From Oidiodendron maius Zn (taxonomy: Eukaryota; Ascomycota; Leotiomycetes; Myxotrichaceae): a DNA stretch of 64,000 nucleotides. Below are positions 33,216-44,426 of the stretch, piece by piece. Positions within the stretch are counted from its first letter, which is position 1; each line of letters starts with the position of its first letter. The position numbers were made by a program, and so were the translations under genes. The notes under the pieces are model-generated. The model was not told where the DNA came from. It saw nothing but the letters and a program-made list of their open reading frames with translations, and searched no databases. Where the stretch lies: NCBI GenBank assembly GCA_000827325.1, contig KN832879.1:930001-994000 (forward strand), in the 5' to 3' direction.

Positions 33216-33948
33216 ATGTCCCCGGAGTATGCCAGCCAGCTAGAATACCTTTCAAATACAAGGGACAAGAACTAACTTTTCTTGTAGAAGCGTTCCCCCA
33301 AAAGTTGCTACAGGCGGCGTGACATTGCGTCCAGGAACTGTTGAAGATGTTCCTGCCATGCTAAGGCTCATGGACATCGCAACCGATTGGCTTGTGAAGA
33401 AAGGGCAAACTGGACAATGGGGTACCGAAAGACCTTCAGAAAATCCCGCCAGGATCAAGCAGGCAACAGAGAAGGCGGAATCAGGCGGGACATGGATTGC
33501 AGTAGACACCAACTCGTCGTCCTTGAGGACAGAAGATGGTTTGTCCGGCGGTGAAGTGGAAAGCCCATACCAGTCCACAGACAAGTCTGGAGGGGAAGGC
33601 GAGGAGCTTTCTATCATCAATGGCGTCGTCGGCGCCTTAACAGTTGGTCAAGCAAATCCATACGTTCAGCCAGCGACCGAACCAGAGCTGTACATTCAGT
33701 TCCTCTTGTCGGATCGGGCTTCTAGCGGCAAAGGGATCGGCACTCTTCTGCTGGAGCAAGCGCGCACACTGGCTCGTAAGGCTGGCGTATCCCTACTTCG
33801 AGTCGATTGTTATGCCGGTAATAATGGGGGGCTAGTTCGGTACTATGAGTCCCAAGGATTCGAGCCGATGGAGACTTTTGAGATCAACGGGTGGCCAGGG
33901 CAGGTCCTCATACAGAGGCTAGATAAAAACGACGAGCCAGAAAGCTAA
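33216..33948 (+). CDS. GNAT-family N-acetyltransferase, 223 aa
   Basis: Two exons: an 11-nt first exon (33216-33226, MSPE) and 33288-33948; total 672 nt. The intron has donor GTATGC, branch AACTAAC and acceptor TGTAG. This join is preferred because the long frame itself has no ATG near its family-typical start (VTLRPGTVEDVPAMLRLM). The acetyl-CoA pyrophosphate-binding loop is ASSGKGIGTLLLEQA (about residues 148-162); the C-terminal YYESQGFEPM is also typical. An acidic Ser/Gly-rich insertion (about 80-112) separates the two halves of the sheet. Acyl acceptor unknown. Confidence 0.85.
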
Positions 33949-34659
33949 GAACAATTCCATCTCTTAGCTGAGTAAATTGATTTCGTCTAAAAATTACCGT
34001 CTCCATTGTGAGCGGCTCAGTGGGAACCGGGGGCCAGGGCCATAAGTTACTCCCTATATTATAGATAATTGATCATGTTACTCCTTAAATTGCAGTTGTC
34101 TAATCATATTGCTCCTTGGATTGTGTTGTTCTACCAAGTCTGAGTAATGGCGCAGCTGGTATCTGTGAAGCCTGAGCACTTTCCTGTCTAGGTTCGGTCG
34201 CCGGACCGCCTCTTGCTCATGATTCTTGTCCAGTATTCATATCGCTAGGGATATCAGAATTTGGTGGGCGGTAGCAAATCAATTGGTGGTACAGGCGAAT
34301 GCTGACAGGTAGAGGAACTTAGCGCTTACCACTCCTAACATTTTTATTCTCATACCCAACCAGGTTACTTCCACCCAAAGTGGTGGCACGCTGTTTGGCC
34401 AAGCCATCTGACTTAATTCTCACTACTAAGCTTATTATTCCATACAGTATCTCCACGGAATTTACACCCATTAGGCAAAAGATAGATATCCACGTAGTTG
34501 AATATATATATGCACATTGGAGCATGATTGTCCCTTTTCAATCAGTGAAATCTTGCTAGACATCGATAACTAGGCTTGAGGCCGAAAGAATAAATAAATA
34601 TCCAGCATTTCGTCAACTTAGTTTCCGATTCCCAACCTTAAAGACTTGCTCACTGGGCC
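33949..34659. other. Intergenic region upstream of the GMC gene
   Basis: No gene seen. The motif TTGGTGG (CCACCAA on the other strand) occurs twice, at 34261-34267 and 34283-34289; see findings. A tandem-like phrase around TTACTCC and ATTGCTCC is present at 34047-34115. Confidence 0.4.
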
Positions 34660-36674
34660 ATGCCTGAAATATTTGACTTCATCATTGTCGGTGGTTAGTA
34701 AACTTGCAACCTATAGACTTTATCACAATCCAGACGCTGACATGTTACAGGCGGTACTGCAGGACCGGTGCTTGCTAACCGTATTGCTAATTCTGTATCC
34801 AAGCCGAAGGTTCTTCTTCTTGAGGCGGGAGGTCCAAACGATGATGCATCTCTCAAATCCGCAGAAGCCCGATTTGCTGCGGTTATGAATCCCTCCATGA
34901 ATTGGGGCTACAAATCGACTCCGCAATCGCACTTGGATGATAGAAGAATAGATTGTTATAGAGGACGTGGACTTGGTGGTTGTAGCGCAATTAACTTTTC
35001 TTGTTGGCTAATTGGCCATAAGGAAGACTTCAACCGCTGGGCGGCTCTCGTTGGGGATGATTGCTGGAAATGGGAGGGGGAAAATGGGGTCAAAAAGAGA
35101 TTTAAGAAGATTGAAAATTTGCATGCTCTGCCTGAGACCAAACAGCCCGCGGTCCTGAACCCAGAATCATTGTCTACTCACTCCAATAATGGAATGGTGG
35201 ACATAAGCTACAGTCAGGCTTGGACAGAGGCAGATTTACTTACCTTTCAAGCTGCCAAACAGTTAGGGGTGAGTTCCCACGCCTCCTCCCTGTGAACAAC
35301 ACTGACAAATTCCAGCACCCACTGAATGGCGACATAAACTCGGGCGATCCTACTGGCTGGGGAGTCGTCCCAGTAACTTTTCACAACGGTCAAAGAATCA
35401 CCGCCGCAACTGCATATCTATCCAACCCCACCAGTAATCTTACCATCGTGACGGACACTGTGGTTACAAGAGTTCTCTTTGACGGAAAGACCATAGTAGG
35501 CGTCCAGACTATGTCCGGTCAACATTTCCACGCGTCCAAGGAGGTCATACTTTCTGCCGGCACAGTTGACTCTCCGAAGGTACTTCTCTTATCTGGAATA
35601 GGGCCAAAAGACGAGCTTGCAAAATTATCCATCCCACTCATTCATGATCTCGCCGGGGTAGGGAAGAACATGAAAGATCAGTAAGGATATCCTTGTCCCT
35701 CTTCTCCTTTTCATTCTAATATTACATACACACATCCTATTGCTGCAATCTGGCCACTAGGCCGTTTACCCTCAATCTCATGAAAGGTCTGAGAGTACTA
35801 ACAGGAAATCATACAGCTGTATGGTCACAGTACCGGTTCAGATTCATTCCGAAGCAAATGCCTCAGCCACCCCCTCGGTCGACTCGGACCCCCTTCAAGC
35901 CATGGGTCAGCAGGTACCCATGGCATGGCTCTCCTCTCCTGCCGCCAAATCGTCCAAAGAATTTTCGGCTCTTCCAAAGGAGACCCAAGCCTTTCTACAG
36001 AAAGTCCCGTCTTACGAACTCATCGCGACAAGGTTTCCACCGGCAAAGTACAATCTTTCCTCAGATGCGTGCGTGATGAACTTCGCCATCTGCGTTATGA
36101 ACGCAGCATCAACAGGCAGTATCACACTCGCCTCCTCTAACCCATCCGTGGCGCCGAACATCGATGTTAATTACCTATCCCACCCCTACGACCGTCGAGT
36201 GGCCATTGAGGGGCTGCGCGCTCTCGTAGCGTTCTCGCACATGCCTGCCTTTGCCGCGGTCACGGAAAAGGTGATCGAGGGTCCGGACGGGGATAGCGAG
36301 GAGGAACTCTGGGCACATGCGAAGAAGTCAGTTGCACCCGTGTTTCATTTTGCAGGGACCTGCAAGATGGGCCGCGAGGAGGACGAGATGGCTGTAGTGG
36401 ACAGCGACTTCAAAGTTAGAGGCGTTACAGGCTTGAGGGTTGTGGACCATTCTATTGCTCCACTGATGGTCAATAACCATACACAGAGCACTGCCTATCT
36501 GATTGTAAGTCCCGAGGCTGTGTTGATTGTTGCTCGGGCACGTTTCTGCCCCTTGCCCCCTGCCGAACATATTTGGATTTAATATTATTCGCGCACCGAC
36601 CAGGCAACATGCTAACCTGCAATCACCAGGGCGAAACTGCGGCTGAGAAGATTATTATAGAGCATAGACTGTGA
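34660..36674 (+). CDS. GMC-family FAD oxidoreductase, 549 aa
   Basis: Five exons: 34660-34693, 34751-35268, 35316-35680, 35817-36504, 36630-36674; total 1650 nt. FAD-binding GGGTAGPVLANR at residues 11-22; the first GMC signature RGRGLGGCSAIN at about 82-93; the second SAGTVDSPKVLLLSGIGP at about 262-279. HFAGTCKMG (about 481) and NNHTQSTAYLIGE (about 525) carry the active-site His/Asn region. Intron 3 is 136 nt and must skip two upstream AGs: the TACTAAC at 35797 and the acceptor at 35815-35816 give a continuous frame, whereas the nearer CTAG at 35759 does not. No signal peptide, so likely intracellular. Family includes alcohol, choline and aryl-alcohol oxidases or dehydrogenases; the substrate is not known. 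Confidence 0.88.
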
Positions 36675-36927
36675 CATCAAGGGGTAAATGTTCTGCATTC
36701 TCAGCTGTCTGCTTGTTGTTGCACAGACGCCGAACGCTGACTTTTGGTTGGTAGAGTTGCTGGAAAGCTGAGGCGCATTTGGTGGGTCGCTGACAATTGG
36801 CATGAAATAAAGTATTTTCCAACGGGGGTTGTTATTATCTAACATATGCATTGCCCAGCCCAACTCCTTGGATTACTGCCTAATAGCCATCCAGATGCGC
36901 CAACCCTGTAGTGCGAGAGTCTCTATG
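36675..36927. other. Convergent 3' intergenic region
   Basis: About 250 bases between the GMC stop and the receptor stop; no gene. Confidence 0.4.
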
Positions 36928-38206
36928 TCATGTCTGCGAGCTTTTCCTGCTTGTCCGATCCCACCCATTATCTGTCTGTATCCTGCTTCTCTCCATAATG
37001 CCATGTATCTTATCATCCACGCTGACCGTCACCTCTCCCTTGATTCTAATCTCGTCTAGGCCGTAGAGGTTCTCCAGGCTGTCGCCGCCCTGACTCCTTC
37101 TCCCACCCGCAAGCCTGCTCCCTCCTCGCGGCCCAGCCTCGACCGTGGTGACCGTACCGAAATTGTGTCCCTTCCCCATAAATGCGAATGTGTCCAATCC
37201 AATATCATCCGTCGGCGGGTATGCAGAATATATAATATCCGCTCTCGTACCCGTATATAGTAATACATCCAGCCAACCGTTGCACGCAATCATCGAACCA
37301 GCGACGCAGAAATATGCCAATGAGATCTCGTTCCCTGCTAATGCTGCTATTCGCCCAATAGCAAGCGGTGCAGTACACACAACATAAATGACAGGATAGA
37401 GGATCATGAGAGGCGTGACGGCCTTTGCCACGCTGGAGTCATGGTTTCGGGAGCGTGCGCGAAGCCAGACGTAGATAGTTCCGTACATCAAGATGCTGCT
37501 GAACATGCAGATGAAGATCCAGAAATAATGGAGCCAAAGGCGCTCATTCTGGTATTTATCGTTGATCCAGCACTATTGGGCGAGTTAGTTGGAGAGAATG
37601 CGAGGGCGTGCGGAGAAACATACCCAGGCGGCAGCTCGCACATAGAAGTCGTCGCGGTGGAGGATTGGTCCGAGGAGAGCCATTAGATACACGAAAAACC
37701 AGAGACTCGCGATAGTGCAGTAGAAATATCGGGTGGGCAATCGATAATCCCTCACGACGCCGAAGAATGTGTGAACACCAATCGCGCAGATGAACACGCT
37801 GCTTGCGAGATCGCCTGTAGACACAAACCATCCTTGCGCGAAGCACAATGGGGTCCCCACACTAAGCTTATGGTTCTTTAAAGAACTGATGTTGAGGAGG
37901 AAGGCCATCGCTTGCTGGATATCTGCAAGGCAGATTTAGCAGACTGGGTCTGAATGATTAATCATAGAAGTTCTTACCAGCGAAGAGGAGGTTGTAAATA
38001 AGGAACAAGGCCTGGTTCACAGGTATTCCGGGCGATTTTCGCCGCCATGATATCAACCGAAATGTCAAGTATGTGAACAGTGAGGTCGAGCAGATGAAAG
38101 AGAGCAAACCGAATGTCGCAACTGGTATTAGTCCGTGGGAGAGAACGGAAGGAAGTGGTGAGAGTCCTCTACTTGCTGCGTCTAGGCTCTCAAGGTCGAG
38201 CGTCAT
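36928..38206 (-). CDS. Seven-helix receptor, cAMP-receptor-like fungal GPCR, 390 aa
   Basis: Three exons: 38206-37978, 37922-37624, 37572-36928; total 1173 nt, in phase. Seven hydrophobic helices are visible in order, starting VLSHGLIPVATFGLLSFICS and ending ISLAYFCVAGSMIACNGWLD. A cysteine before TM3 (CFAQGW) and one in the loop after TM4 (CWINDKYQNERLWLH) could form the extracellular disulphide usual in GPCRs. The third intracellular loop is short; the cytosolic tail of about 120 residues is rich in Gly, Arg and Ser. The pattern resembles fungal receptors grouped with the Dictyostelium cAMP receptor-like class, but subfamily assignment is an inference. The ATG at 38206 (MTLDLES) is the first true ATG in frame. 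Confidence 0.75.
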
Positions 38207-40008
38207 GGCGATGTTCACCCGCGCACTGCAATGCAAGACATCGAGAAGTCGAGAAGAAGCAATGGCAAAGCGGCAGAGGGCGAGATTTTACACAACTTGA
38301 ACTAGTTGTCTGTGCACACGGGCTGGCCACAAGGAATATGTTGATTACTGACGGTGACGAGCGCCCCAGACCACATCTGCCAGGGCTTACTGTGCGGCTT
38401 TCGGTCGGCCCCGCTGCATTTCCCAGCAAACTCGAACGGTCTATGGGACCGCGGCCAACTGTTATTGGAGCAATCCCGAGCGCATGGCAATTCCTTCGCA
38501 AGTTGAATGCAGATCCGGTTGAGATGCGCAGGCATCTACCTAGGGCGAGTAATCTAGGGCGTGACTAGTGCTGACCAGACCTCCGTAGGGCCGAGTTCAT
38601 CCAATAGCCTCTGCCAATTAGAGGGGGAAAGTCGGAGATCTCCTTGTACGTAGTATGATCGCTCTCATGGTTCCAGGAGGCCTCGGTTAAAAGCAATAAA
38701 GGAGGCATTCCACAAGAGTATTAGCTGGAGTTGAGGATATAGGGCTCATGTGCGCTACACCACCCAATATCCGAGACCTCGGATACTGATCGACGATGGA
38801 AGATCGACCGCTGGAAATTGACCACAACAGTCTGTCAAAAGGCATTGTCAGACGCAGCCACCTCAAAACAAACACCCCACCCACGACGTACTCCTTCGGT
38901 GGTGCTCATCCCTTGTCTCCTGCTGTCAGCGGCCTCTGTATGGAGGGGAATCATGTGGTCGGATGGGGTGTTGGGCGAAGGACGAGGCCACCAGTGTTCG
39001 CCTGGCCTGCCACGAGCTGGGCCCCCCTCGTGGCGTTGCCAAGAAGGATCCAGGGTCCAAGCACTGCAGGCACATAAGCCAGGGGAACCAATTGCAAGCT
39101 GCGGTGTAGCAAGATGTGTCTAGGCTCCTTCTCTGTCGAGGTAGCGGTCTGCGGGGTAGCAGCAGCACGAACCGCGTTTCAGCCAAAAGGAGCAGTGATC
39201 CAGTAACATAGCACGGAGCGAGTAGACATTTGCGGCGTGGACTCTTGGCAGCATTAGCATCTACAGTGCTTCATGGATAGTGCAGCCGATAAGGGAAAAG
39301 GTACTTGAAGAAATTTGCCCCTATCTCCGAGGGTATTTTTGGCGTACAGCGCTTCATGTGCAATACTGTAACAGACTTCATCTTATCGCATCACCCGACC
39401 CTTTCGGACACTATCCCGATGCTAAATTACACTTCCCGTGTCTCTCAAATCCGATCATTGGCATCGGCGTGTCGCTTATCTTTCGCTCGCACGTGGCGCC
39501 TCCTCCCGGAGACTGAAATCTGACTCCTTTTCCCGGCAATTCAGGAAGCATATGATGGATGAACGCCATGTTTGAGGATGAGGAGGTCATTGAGCCACTT
39601 CATTCTCGCCTGCCCCTTTCTCGTCGCATTGTGTTGTATTGTACGCATAGGGGCTAGCCGCTTTGAGCCCCTCCCTCGTCGCCTCCACAATTAATGGCAT
39701 AAAATTATCTTTCCCATCAGTGTACAGACATGGCAGCTACACCGAGGAATATCCAGCTGGCTCAATCCCATCGGTCAAAGCTCTTCAGCCTCCTCAGGCG
39801 GCCTCTTTCCGATCCTCGGGGCTCAAAAACCGCCATGCTTATGCTATGCTTTCATAAACTCGGTTAAGACGCCGTATTTGGTCATACTTGCGCCCTCCCT
39901 ATGACAATTGCCTCTAACCCACTACCCACCACCCAGTTTCTTTCGTCTCTCCATTGCAAACGTCTTCCAATCTTCTCTATCTGAAGGCTGCCCAGGTATA
40001 CAACAAAG
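38207..40008. other. Long gene-free stretch, divergent promoters
   Basis: About 1.8 kb between the divergently transcribed receptor and MFS genes, with slightly raised GC. Many overlapping frames of 60-150 codons are open but mutually exclusive and without family resemblance or splice context. Confidence 0.4.
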
Positions 40009-41583
40009 ATGGCAGCTGTCAGTACAGAATTGGCATCATTCCCTCAGGGATTAAGGGACATCTCCGTGCAAGAATCAAAGGTGGGGTCGAGAAGCAATTC
40101 CAATATATTATGCGCCACCCCAAACACCCAGGGAACCGAGGACGGTCTGGATTCGCCGCCTCCGTCGCATGAATTCTCGCTTCCTGCCGTGGATTCAGGG
40201 AAGGATGCTTGGCTCTTCCTAGCTGCCTGCTTCGTCATGGAGGCGCTGATATGGGGTGAGTCTGAAATTCTGTTCATTTCAACTTTGAAGGCGGAGAAAT
40301 TGAGGGTGGGAAGCGGAAAGATGATTGAATTTTATAGACAATCTTTCATTTCGGCGTCGGTTCTAATGGAAGCGCAGGATTTCCATTTGCCTATGGAGTT
40401 TTCCAGGAGTATTACTCTACTCACCCGCCGTTTGCCGGGTCCAATAACATTGCCGTCATAGGTACTTGTGCAATGGTGAGGCTCTTCATCTCCAAGAGAG
40501 GAACATCGTTATTAACGCCGGATTCCACAGGGGATAATGTACCTCAGCGCACCCATTGTATTCGGAATTCTCCAGCGCTGGCCGAAGATTCAACCATGGT
40601 CGACACCCGCCGGAGTCCTACTTATGTGTATAGCATTGGCATTCAGCTCATTTGCCACCACTACCACTCAGTTGATTGTCACCCAGGGAGTGCTCTACGC
40701 CCTAGGCGGTGGTTTTGCCTACCTTCCATGCATCATGTTCATGGACCAGTGGTTTGTTAAAAAGCTCGGTTTGGCATACGGCATTATGTGGGCTGGCACT
40801 GGACTAGCTGGCATCGTGGTACCAATCATCTTACAATGGATTCTCGACCAGTATAGCTTCAGGACTGCTCTTCGTGCCTGGTCGATCTGTGTGTTTGTCC
40901 TGACGGTTCCGCTTTTGCGATTCATCAAGCCGCGCGTACCCATCGCACAAGTCCATCAATCTCGGCCCTTTGACTTTTCCTTCGTCGCCACGTCGACGTT
41001 TGGAGTCCTTCAGATATGCAATATCATCGAAGCACTTGGATTTTTCCTGCCTTCTATCTACCTGCCAACATATGCCCGCTCTCTCGGCGCCTCGAGTCTG
41101 ATGAGCACATTGACTATCATTCTCTTCAACGTCGCCTCCGTCTTCGGCTGTGTATTGATGGGCGCAATTACGGACAAACTCCATGTCACGACTTGTATCG
41201 CTATCTCAACCATCGGTTCCACCCTTGGCGTTTTCGTCGTGTGGGGATTCTCCATGTCTCTAGGTGCACTGTATGTATTCTGCATCATCTATGGGTTCTT
41301 TGCCGGCAGTTATACAAGCACATGGCCGGGTATCATGCGGGAGGTAAAAAGGGTGAAAGAGTCTGTCGATCCCACAATGGTTTTCGCATGTCTTGCTGCG
41401 GGCAGGGGTATTGGGAATGTGGCATCTGGTCCTCTGAGTGAAACTCTTATTAAAGGAATGCCTTGGAAAGACCAAGCTTCTTTTGCTTACGGCAGTGGTT
41501 ATGGGCCGCTTATTGCATTTACTGGTGTTACAGCTTTACTTGGTGGTGCAAGCATTTTAGGCCGACGGGTTGGGTGGGTTTAA
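40009..41583 (+). CDS. MCT-like MFS transporter, 465 aa
   Basis: Three exons: 40009-40255, 40378-40475, 40531-41583; total 1398 nt. After a hydrophilic N-terminus of about 70 residues, TM1 (DAWLFLAACFVMEALIWGFPF) leads into YGVFQEYYSTHPPF, the motif typical of fungal monocarboxylate-transporter-like (MCT/MCH) carriers. A dozen hydrophobic segments follow, with the central hydrophilic loop around RPFDFSFVATS. No DxxGRR sugar-porter signature. Members move carboxylates, riboflavin or related compounds; the substrate here is unknown. It stands next to pectin-degrading genes, so uptake of an acidic breakdown product is a reasonable but unproven guess. Confidence 0.85.
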
Positions 41584-42033
41584 TATGTGCCATATTAATT
41601 ATTGGATACTCAAAGGTGCCTTATGTGCATTAGAATGTTGGTAAATACGTTGTAACACATTACTCTCAAATCTAGATTAAAAGTAATTAGAACCCAACAT
41701 TTCATATTGTAAATTTGCATAGAAATATATCACTTCGTAAAACGGTCAATTTAGACTTTCATTGACACTGTGGCGCCAAGTTATAAAGTGTTCATAATTA
41801 TAAGAGCAATATAATCTAGTCTTTGCATCTTATGGAAACTGGCATATAGGATGAGCCTGCTTAAAAAAAATAAAATGCGAAAGAAGTTTTTTTGTTGGGG
41901 GGGGCGGGGGGGCACAGTTAATGTCCAACTGACGGATGAAGTTAAGAAGGGATAATTCGAGTTCATATTTATCGCATGGATATAAGCTCAGGAGGTCAAA
42001 TATGTTGTAAATTCCACTCCTAGTATACACATC
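41584..42033. other. Convergent 3' intergenic region
   Basis: AT-rich, with a G-rich run at 41897-41912. No gene. Confidence 0.4.
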
Positions 42034-43649
42034 CTATGAGATACAATTTATGGCTAGGTTTGTGTCGTTCACATTGGTGCAAGTCCATTCGGCTACTTTG
42101 CCGCTAGGCGTGGTGATGTTTATATTCTCAGCAAAGATGTTTGTGCAAGCCTAGAAGTAAGAAAAACTTAGTTTTTTCATCTCTTGGAGAGAAATAATTG
42201 AGATCATTGACTTACATCTGGAGTGCTGCAGACAAGAGTGCCGACTATAGGATCATATTTTTTTGACGACGTACCCGTGAAGTTCAAGAAATGGATGTCG
42301 GAAATGGTGACACCAGACTTTAAGAACGGAAATATTAGCTTGACGATTACTTGCTATAATATGAAGGCGGAATCTTACTGGATATAAGTTACAGGCCGTG
42401 ATATTGGATTGCCCGTAGCATTGCGTCAACTCGATGGCATCTATTTCGTAGATTATTAGATTCATATCAAGTAACCTGGAAACCTGCGCTCTTACAGTCA
42501 TCACTGACATCGTGAATGCCATTATAAGTCACGTTACGTACATAACCAGTGCCTCCGCCGCTACTCAACGAGGTGCTCGTAGGTGGAATTCCGCCGAATA
42601 CTTTAATACGAGCACCATCACCCGAAGTCGTCATGGAAGCATTGAAAACATAAATATTTTCTATTTGCGGAATTTATTAGCAACTGTATTAATATCGGGA
42701 TTACTTCGAGACTTGCCAACAATATCCACTTCTCCAACGTATTCACCAAGCGAGCCAACAGAGATGCCATGCGAGTTAGTACATTGCATATTTTGAACCA
42801 CAATATTGGTACTATTCGGTTTGAACGAAACACAGTCATCATCGTTGGAGACGACGCTGTTTTGTATAATAATCGAATCGGATCGATAAAGATCCCAGCC
42901 ATCTGTTTGTATTTGCCTCAGATACTCGCCTAGTATGTCTTGTACAGCATGGATGACTTACCAGAATTCTTCGCAGGATTAGTGTTATTAGAAGTGGCTG
43001 TCATGAGCATATGATCAAATATGACATCAGAGCTATTGGCTACAAAGTGAAACCAATTGGGCGGATTGATTAGGTTGAGATGGCTGATTGTGCCGCCATT
43101 TAACCCCACAATTCCGACGAGAATCGGTCTCACAACAGTAGCATTGGTAGGCAAGATGTCCCACCAAGCTTGCCCATTACCATTAATAGTCCCATTGCCA
43201 TATATGTTAACGTCACGCCCCCCAAGCTGCCAGAACAGCGCTGCACCTTGAAAGCTATATTCAAAAGCATTGGAGACCCAGAATTCAACGTCCGGAGAAA
43301 ATGAAATTTCTCCTTGGAGCACAAAATCAACAGCATTTAAGAAAGTTAGATCTAGAGGCTTGGCAACGAGGTATTGAGCGTCTAGCAACGCAACAATTCC
43401 GCCATTGTTACACGCTTTAAATGCCGAATAGATGGTATCGCTGTCGTCCCGACCATTTCCATGAGCATGGACGTAACAAGTCTTGTGCCTGGGAGGCGAT
43501 TTATAAATTGGCTTTCCGTGTGTGAAAGGAGCGGGCACGATGTCTGGACGGGAGGCTAATTTTGCTAGATTTTGATAAGCGCCGGTAGCATTAGCAAACG
43601 ATGCAAGCACACAAAGCGCCGAAGTGATAGCTGCCACTGAAGATCGCAT
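42034..43649 (-). CDS. Secreted exopolygalacturonase, GH28, 439 aa
   Basis: Hydrolyses galacturonic acid from polygalacturonan outside the cell. Six exons: 43649-42962, 42902-42717, 42660-42496, 42440-42379, 42317-42216, 42150-42034; total 1320 nt, all in phase. Residues 1-21 form a signal peptide. GH28 active-site blocks: NSDGWD (about 228-233, the N-x-D block), NDDDC (249-253), SHGISVGS with H274, and RIK at 309-311. The segments [13 protein letters not shown] and [18 protein letters not shown] match the exo-acting branch of the family. Intron 2 (42716-42661) uses a GC donor (GCAAGT). Several N-glycosylation sequons. Transcribed away from the pectin methylesterase, sharing a 777-bp promoter region with it. 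Confidence 0.93.
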
Positions 43650-44426
43650 TTTAAAGTGAAGATATATGACAAGCTTCCTCAGCAACTAAAGAGTGTGTGC
43701 ATTTATGACAGGTAGGGATTTTGACATAGAATACTCTTCAGTACTTGCCATTCGGCAATAATTCGCCAATATCATTTCCACTTTGAATATCATTTCCACT
43801 TCGAACTGATTTCATACTTCGGGAATGTCTGTTGATCTCCCGAGAAGGCGGGATACACGGTCTAATAATTTTCCGTCGCCCCAACTAATATCGTTGCCAT
43901 TTTATGTTTTCAAACTCACTTACCTATGACGCAGGACCAAATTTCTTGCCAGGCGCGAAGTGCGGAGCTAATTTAGGCTAAATGTGACACCAGTGCCGGT
44001 TATTAAGTGGTAACATCGACTTCCGAGGCTCCTCAGTGAGGGGTGAATTTCTTATGGTGAGATTTTATTCCGTGCAAACAAAGGCGACGACAGCCATTCA
44101 TTCTACTGCACTACCATTAGCACTAGACAATAAAGTTAACAGCGGTATGGAAGATAATTAACCCGTCACTTTTTGGTTTATTTCCCACCAATTGGTACTT
44201 TTTATTTTATTTTAGAGTTGTAAGTGTCTCCGTGTGTTCTGCCTAAGCTTAGCAAGGCACTTGTCTGGATTTGAAGAGAGTTTTGGCTGCTGTGAAACGA
44301 AAGATTAATTTCGTAGTAGTCGGCAAAATATATTGTATTATTTTGTGAGCGCTTGATACTTGCAAACTAAACCTTCCACGTCTCTGCTTTAGTGATACTA
44401 CGTTGCTTTACATTGCTTCATCGGCA
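43650..44426. promoter_or_regulatory. Shared divergent promoter of GH28 and CE8 genes
   Basis: 777 bp between two pectinolytic genes read in opposite directions. It contains CCACCAATTGG at 44185-44195: a CCACCAAT core, resembling the CCNCCAAT-type element reported for galacturonate-induced pectinase genes of Aspergillus, overlapping a two-sided CCAAT box. AT-rich tracts flank it. Function is inferred from position and motif only. Confidence 0.4.

Noticed and set aside
30343-38206. A secondary-metabolite gene cluster
   Set aside because: No polyketide synthase, non-ribosomal peptide synthetase, terpene cyclase or prenyltransferase is visible in the window.
38207-40008. Several frames of 60-150 codons between the receptor and the MFS gene
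   Set aside because: They overlap on both strands, most lack ATG starts, and none shows a signal peptide, domain or matching splice sites.
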